A stretch of 64,000 nucleotides of DNA, from NCBI GenBank assembly GCA_000023185.1, contig CP001622.1, positions 2,480,001 to 2,544,000 of the forward strand, given 5' to 3'. Positions 60,617-64,000 of the stretch are shown one piece after another. A program made the position numbers and the translations under genes. Under the pieces are notes generated by a model. It was not told the origin of the DNA, did no database searches, and saw nothing but the letters and a program-made list of their open reading frames with translations. How positions within the stretch are numbered: the first letter of the stretch is position 1; each line of letters starts with the position of its first letter. The DNA comes from Rhizobium leguminosarum bv. trifolii WSM1325. Its GTDB lineage: Bacteria > Pseudomonadota > Alphaproteobacteria > Rhizobiales > Rhizobiaceae.

Positions 60617-61040
60617 GGAAATCCCCGAGATGTCGAGTTGCTGCAATCGAGCTGGCCTCAGCTGTCGTAGACGACAGCAATCTTGTTTCCGGCCGGTCAC
60701 GCACATAAGCGGAATACCAGTTCGGCCCGTAGTGCGGACGTAAACCAGGCGCGCCGTCGTCCGTTCCGCCGTTTGTCAAGGCAGCATCGTAAAAAGCGTT
60801 CACCTCGGCATGGGACTTGGCCATGAAACCAACCATCGAGCCATTTCCGGCGCTCGCCGGTTCGCCGTTGAACGGCGTGCAAACCCATAGAACGAAACCG
60901 TCACCCTTCCCGCCTTCGGAATAGGCGCTCCATCCGGGAAATTCCCCATGTTTGCTCCACCCGATCGTTGCCAAGGTCGCATCATAAAAGCCATTCGATT
61001 TGACGGAATCGATTGCGCCGACGGTTGCGTAGACACGCAT
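60597..61040 (-). pseudogene. VOC/glyoxalase family protein with a frameshifted C-terminus
   Basis: Read as it stands, 147 residues: MRVYATVGAIDSVKSNGFYD, GFVLWVCTPFNGEPA, SHAEVNAFYDAAL, RPHYGPNWYSAYVRD, then the unrelated tail RPETRLLSSTTAEASSIAAT. The normal ending of this VOC group (AYVRDPxGNKIAVVxxx) is visible one frame over: AGNKIAVVYDS followed by a stop at 60,658-60,660. A single missing base at about 60,694-60,696 explains this; the intact gene would have 127 residues. Either a sequencing error or a real mutation that adds about 35 wrong residues after the last strand. Family assignment is firm. Confidence 0.82.
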
Positions 61041-61271
61041 GGTCTTCCCTTTTGCTGCTCCAAGATCGGGTGAATTCACATTGCAAACATGAGAACATAA
61101 AAAGAACACCCGATTGAGGTCATGCGAAAAATTAGCGGATCGCTGCAGCAGGTCGAAAACTAACTAGGGCGGCGATAGTGGATCTCTTTGCTACCTGCGA
61201 GCTCGAAACCCCTCCCCACTCGCCGCACCAAACTATTGCAATCTCATAGATAAACGCTTCATTGGCGATAT

Positions 61272-62069
61272 ATGAACGAGAGTCCTGCACCAATGACCCA
61301 TCTCAAACATGGCATACTCGCCGCGGCCATCATGCTGGCAGCAACGATGACATACCCGCATCCGGCGCATGCGCAACCGTGTGAGCAGGAAAGCTTCGAA
61401 GAGGCGAAATACGTTGTCTGTGCGCTTGAACCAGGTAAAGCCGACCTGCGATTGTTCTGGAAGAATGCCGATGGCGCGCCATATCGCGCTTTTTCAAGCC
61501 TAGCCGAAGCCGTTCACGCCGAGGGGCGAATGCTGGCTTTCGCCGTCAACGCCGGGATGTACCGGGTCGATTTTTCCCCGATGGGGCTTTACGTTGAGAA
61601 CAGCAGGGAATTGCAGCCCGCCAATACGACAAAGGCCGAAAGCTCCTCGGGCCAGGTACCGAATTTCTATAGGAAGCCGAACGGCATATTTTTTCTGAGT
61701 GAAGCAAGCGCCGGCATACTCCCGACCGATGAATTTCTGAAGCATCGCCCCAAAGTGCGGTTCGCCACGCAATCCGGCCCGATGCTTGTCATCGCTAACA
61801 AACTGAACCCGATCTTCATCGTCGGATCGACGGACCGGACCCGCCGCAGCGGTGTCGGCGTCTGCGACGGTGGCGCGGTTCGTTTCGCGATCAGCGAAGA
61901 CGGGGTGAATTTCCACGATTTTGCACGGCTCTTCCGCGACCATCTGAAATGCCCCGACGCCTTGTTTCTCGATGGCGGACGCGGTGTCGGACTTTACAAT
62001 CCCGAAATGGGCCGCAACGACCGATCCTGGCACGGCGGCTACGGCCCTATCTTCGGGCTCGTCGAATAG
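61272..62069 (+). CDS. Exported phosphodiester glycosidase family protein (NAGPA/DUF2233-like)
   Basis: 265 residues with a signal peptide: after MTHLKHGILAAAIMLAATM comes AHAQPCEQ, cleavage after AHA. The fold's marks are FAVNAGMYRVDFSPMGLYVE, FYRKPNGIFFLSEASAGILP, ATQSGPMLVIANKLNPIF and DALFLDGGRGVGLYNPEMG, the N-A-G-M-Y, P-N-G-x-F, Q-S-G-P and L-D-G-G motifs of NAGPA domains. Related proteins remove GlcNAc from phosphodiesters or trim exopolysaccharide in the periplasm. Met 1 (MNESPAP) or Met 8 may be the start. Monocistronic. Confidence 0.9.
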   Translation: MNESPAPMTHLKHGILAAAIMLAATMTYPHPAHAQPCEQESFEEAKYVVCALEPGKADLRLFWKNADGAPYRAFSSLAEAVHAEGRMLAFAVNAGMYRVDFSPMGLYVENSRELQPANTTKAESSSGQVPNFYRKPNGIFFLSEASAGILPTDEFLKHRPKVRFATQSGPMLVIANKLNPIFIVGSTDRTRRSGVGVCDGGAVRFAISEDGVNFHDFARLFRDHLKCPDALFLDGGRGVGLYNPEMGRNDRSWHGGYGPIFGLVE

Positions 62070-62389
62070 CGCATGAGGGAATCCGCTTTCAGCCGGACCT
62101 GGCATCTCATCAGTTTGCCTTCGGAACCGAAGCGGGAGGTCGCCGTTACCAGGGGACGGATGGTGCCATCGTGGTCGCGCCTGCCCGACCTGCTCGACGG
62201 ATTGATCATGACCACCCTGCCCCCGTTTCCCTTCCCGGCAATAGGCAGGACGGTCGCCGCCATCGTCAAGGGGTGCGGCGATGGAGAAGGTGCCAATCCC
62301 GTACGCGGATGCATCATGCTTGGGAGGGCGAGCCTTTCAAAAACCGCCTGCTTCGCATAGGCTCCCGGCCTGCAAAATAGGAAAGCCGG
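62070..62389. other. 320-bp gap without a clear gene
   Basis: Between the glycosidase and LysE-like genes. Open frames exist on both strands, but none has a ribosome site plus good composition. The right end supplies AGGAAA five bases before the LysE ATG. No repeat or hairpin of note seen. Confidence 0.4.
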
Positions 62390-63003
62390 ATGGAATACAT
62401 CGATTCACTCGCCTTGCTCGTCAGCGTCTACATCGTCTCCCTCGTCAGCCCCGGACCGAATTTCATCATCGTCACCAACACAAGCATGACGGTATCACGC
62501 GCCGCCGGGCTCTTTGCGGGTCTCGGCTTGCGTTCGCATCCCTGACCTGGGCCGTCATGGCGATGGCGGGGCTTGGCTTTCTGCTGACGCATTTCGATTG
62601 GCTGCATGTGACGTTGCAGGTGGTCGGCGCGCTGTATCTGATCTGGCTGGGCCTGAAGATGATCCGCGGCGCGGCCAAGCCGTTGAAGACGACGGGGCCG
62701 ACCGAAGTCACATGGCGCTCCGCGATGCGCCTCGCTTACGTCGTCAGCATGACCAATCCGAAATCAGTGGCTTTCTTCGGAAGTATCTTTGCGCTTGTCA
62801 TCCCTGCACATGCGCCGATCTGGCTCTATTGCGTCATCGCCCTGACCTGCTTCCTCCTTTCGGCCCTCTGGTATTGCGGCCTGGCCTTTTTCTTTTCGAA
62901 CCCGCGCGTTTCCGCCAGCTTCCTGCGGTTCAAGGCCGGCATCGAGCGCGTGATGAGCGCCGCCCTGATCCTCATCGGCAGTCGCCTGCTCCTAGCCCGC
63001 TGA
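62390..63003 (+). pseudogene. LysE family translocator gene with a one-base frameshift
   Basis: A LysE/RhtB-type amino-acid or metabolite exporter gene. The first frame, from ATG 62,390 after AGGAAA, gives MEYIDSLALLVSVYIVSLVS and PGPNFIIVTNTSMTVSRAAG, the family start with the PGPN motif, but stops at 62,543-62,545. The next frame continues the family exactly: LAFASLTWAVMAMAGLGFLL, ALYLIWLGLKMIRG, SMTNPKSVAFFGSIFALV. A single missing base at about 62,527-62,530 accounts for it; restored, the protein would have about 204 residues, normal length with five to six helices. Either a sequencing error or a recent pseudogene. Convergent with the ABC exporter gene. Confidence 0.85.
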
Positions 63004-63034
63004 TGTTATCCCGGTTTTCGTGAGGACCAGCCAC

Positions 63035-64000
63035 TCAGGTCGTAGGCGAGGCCGGCAAGGGTTCGTCGATATCTTCGGGAATGAAGCCGCCGGTCTGGCG
63101 TTTCCATAGGCGCGCGAACAAGCCGTCTTGTTCGACCAGTTCGTCCGGCCTGCCCTCCTCCACGATGCGCCCGTGATCGAGCACGACGATCCGGTCCATC
63201 CTGGCGATGGTCGACAGGCGGTGTGCAATGGCGATCACCGTCTTTCCCTCCATGACGAGGTTGAGCCTTTCCTGGATGGCGGCTTCGGATTCGCTGTCGA
63301 GGGCGGAGGTCGCCTCGTCGAGCACCAGGATCGGCGCGTCCTTCAGGAGAACGCGGGCGATGGCTACGCGCTGGCGCTGGCCGCCTGACAGTTTGATGCC
63401 GCGGTCGCCGACGAAGGCCTCGTAGCCCTTGCGGCCTTCGCCGTCGGAAAGATCGGCGATGAAGACATCGGCACTCGCAATCTTCGCCACCGCTTCGATC
63501 TCGTCCTTCGTCGCCTCCGGCCGGCCGTAACGGATATTGTCGCCGACCGAACGGTGCAGCAGCGCGACGTCCTGCGCGATGACCCCGATGGAGCGGCGCA
63601 GGCTCGCCTGGGTGACGGCGCGGATATCCTGCCCGTCGATGAAGATCGCACCATCCTCTATGTCGTAAAAACGCAGCAGCAGGCTCACCAGCGTCGTCTT
63701 GCCGGCACCGGAGAGGCCGACGAGCCCTACCTTTTCGCCGGGCCGAACCGTCAGCGACAGGTCATCGATAACAGGCTTGCCGGACTTGTAGGCGAAGCGG
63801 ACATTTTCGAAACGGATTTCACCACGCTCGACCACGAGGTTCTTCGCATCCGTCCGGTCGGTGATAGTGGGCGGTGTCGTCATAACAGGCATGGCATCCT
63901 TGATCGTGCCGATCGCCTGGAAGATCTGTTGGCCCATTTGCAGGAAGGTGAAGGTGTGGCCGGACAGCCGTTGGAGGACATAGACGGCGCCGGTAAATTC
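63035..64000 (-). CDS. ABC exporter, fused permease/ATPase (C-terminal part; runs off the window)
   Basis: The last 321 codons of an MsbA/LapB-style half-transporter. The window edge cuts the transmembrane domain (EFTGAVYVLQRLSGHTFTFL is the end of it, followed by the linker FQAIGTIKDAMPVMTTPPTI). The ATPase domain is complete: Walker A GLSGAGKTTL, the Q-loop VIAQDVALLH, the signature LSGGQRQRVAIARVL, Walker B ILVLDEATSALDS and the H-loop AIAHRLSTIA. It exports lipid, glycan or peptide; no indicator of which. The start is outside the window. Confidence 0.93.
   Translation of the reverse strand, partial: EFTGAVYVLQRLSGHTFTFLQMGQQIFQAIGTIKDAMPVMTTPPTITDRTDAKNLVVERGEIRFENVRFAYKSGKPVIDDLSLTVRPGEKVGLVGLSGAGKTTLVSLLLRFYDIEDGAIFIDGQDIRAVTQASLRRSIGVIAQDVALLHRSVGDNIRYGRPEATKDEIEAVAKIASADVFIADLSDGEGRKGYEAFVGDRGIKLSGGQRQRVAIARVLLKDAPILVLDEATSALDSESEAAIQERLNLVMEGKTVIAIAHRLSTIARMDRIVVLDHGRIVEEGRPDELVEQDGLFARLWKRQTGGFIPEDIDEPLPASPTT

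Overview
The window reads as chromosomal DNA of a fast-growing Rhizobium, close to the R. leguminosarum / R. etli group. This rests on high GC, many small regulator-target pairs, a UvrB of about 1,000 residues, BA14K proteins, a DUF982 protein, two class III nucleotide cyclases and several families of short rhizobial intergenic palindromes. The species is inferred from gene types and style, not from a database match. I saw no tRNA, rRNA, CRISPR array, complete IS element, phage or conjugation gene.

Layout. 0-15.5 kb: an SDR oxidoreductase; a divergent NmrA-like reductase / LysR pair; a SulP transporter; a small lipoprotein and a stand-alone receiver-domain regulator with a possible EcfG-type stress promoter; a PLD-like protein; a DUF899 protein; an ankyrin protein; a YHS protein; two adenylate/guanylate cyclases; and a large rhomboid protease. 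15.8-23 kb: a lipoprotein, a DUF982 protein, a GH15 glycoside hydrolase and uvrB. A truncated copy of the uvrB promoter and first codons lies upstream of GH15, joined to a fragment of a trypsin-like protease gene. 23.6-29.5 kb: two tandem paralogous RTX/cadherin-like proteins of about 940 residues, presumably exported by a type I system encoded elsewhere. 29.7-38.2 kb: a DUF3828-like protein, cspA with a long leader and terminator, dusA, an HtrA-like protease, an alpha/beta hydrolase, two small proteins, a membrane-anchored RTX protein and a tandem BA14K pair. 38.4-46 kb: a GNAT enzyme, a DUF3313 lipoprotein, an OmpR/histidine-kinase operon, an FMN reductase and a three-gene ABC-2 export operon.

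46-61 kb is dominated by transcription factors next to a likely target gene: HxlR with a DHFR-like reductase, TetR with an O-methyltransferase, TetR with an aldo/keto reductase, LysR with a VOC protein and SDR, MarR with a membrane protein, and Lrp with argG. Several intervals contain visible palindromes. 61-64 kb holds a phosphodiester glycosidase, a LysE-family exporter gene broken by one missing base, and the end of an ABC exporter that leaves the window.

Most interesting points: the uvrB 5' duplication fused to a protease remnant; a genomic palindrome translated in frame inside the UvrB tail, next to a repeated FxKPxLDEMG-like motif; the duplicated RTX genes; a membrane-anchored LAS-type metallopeptidase; two single-base frameshifts within 2 kb (VOC gene and LysE gene); a double operator between a TetR gene and an aldo/keto reductase gene; and a 22-bp tandem repeat upstream of the hydrolase. 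I did not find a clearly new multi-gene system.
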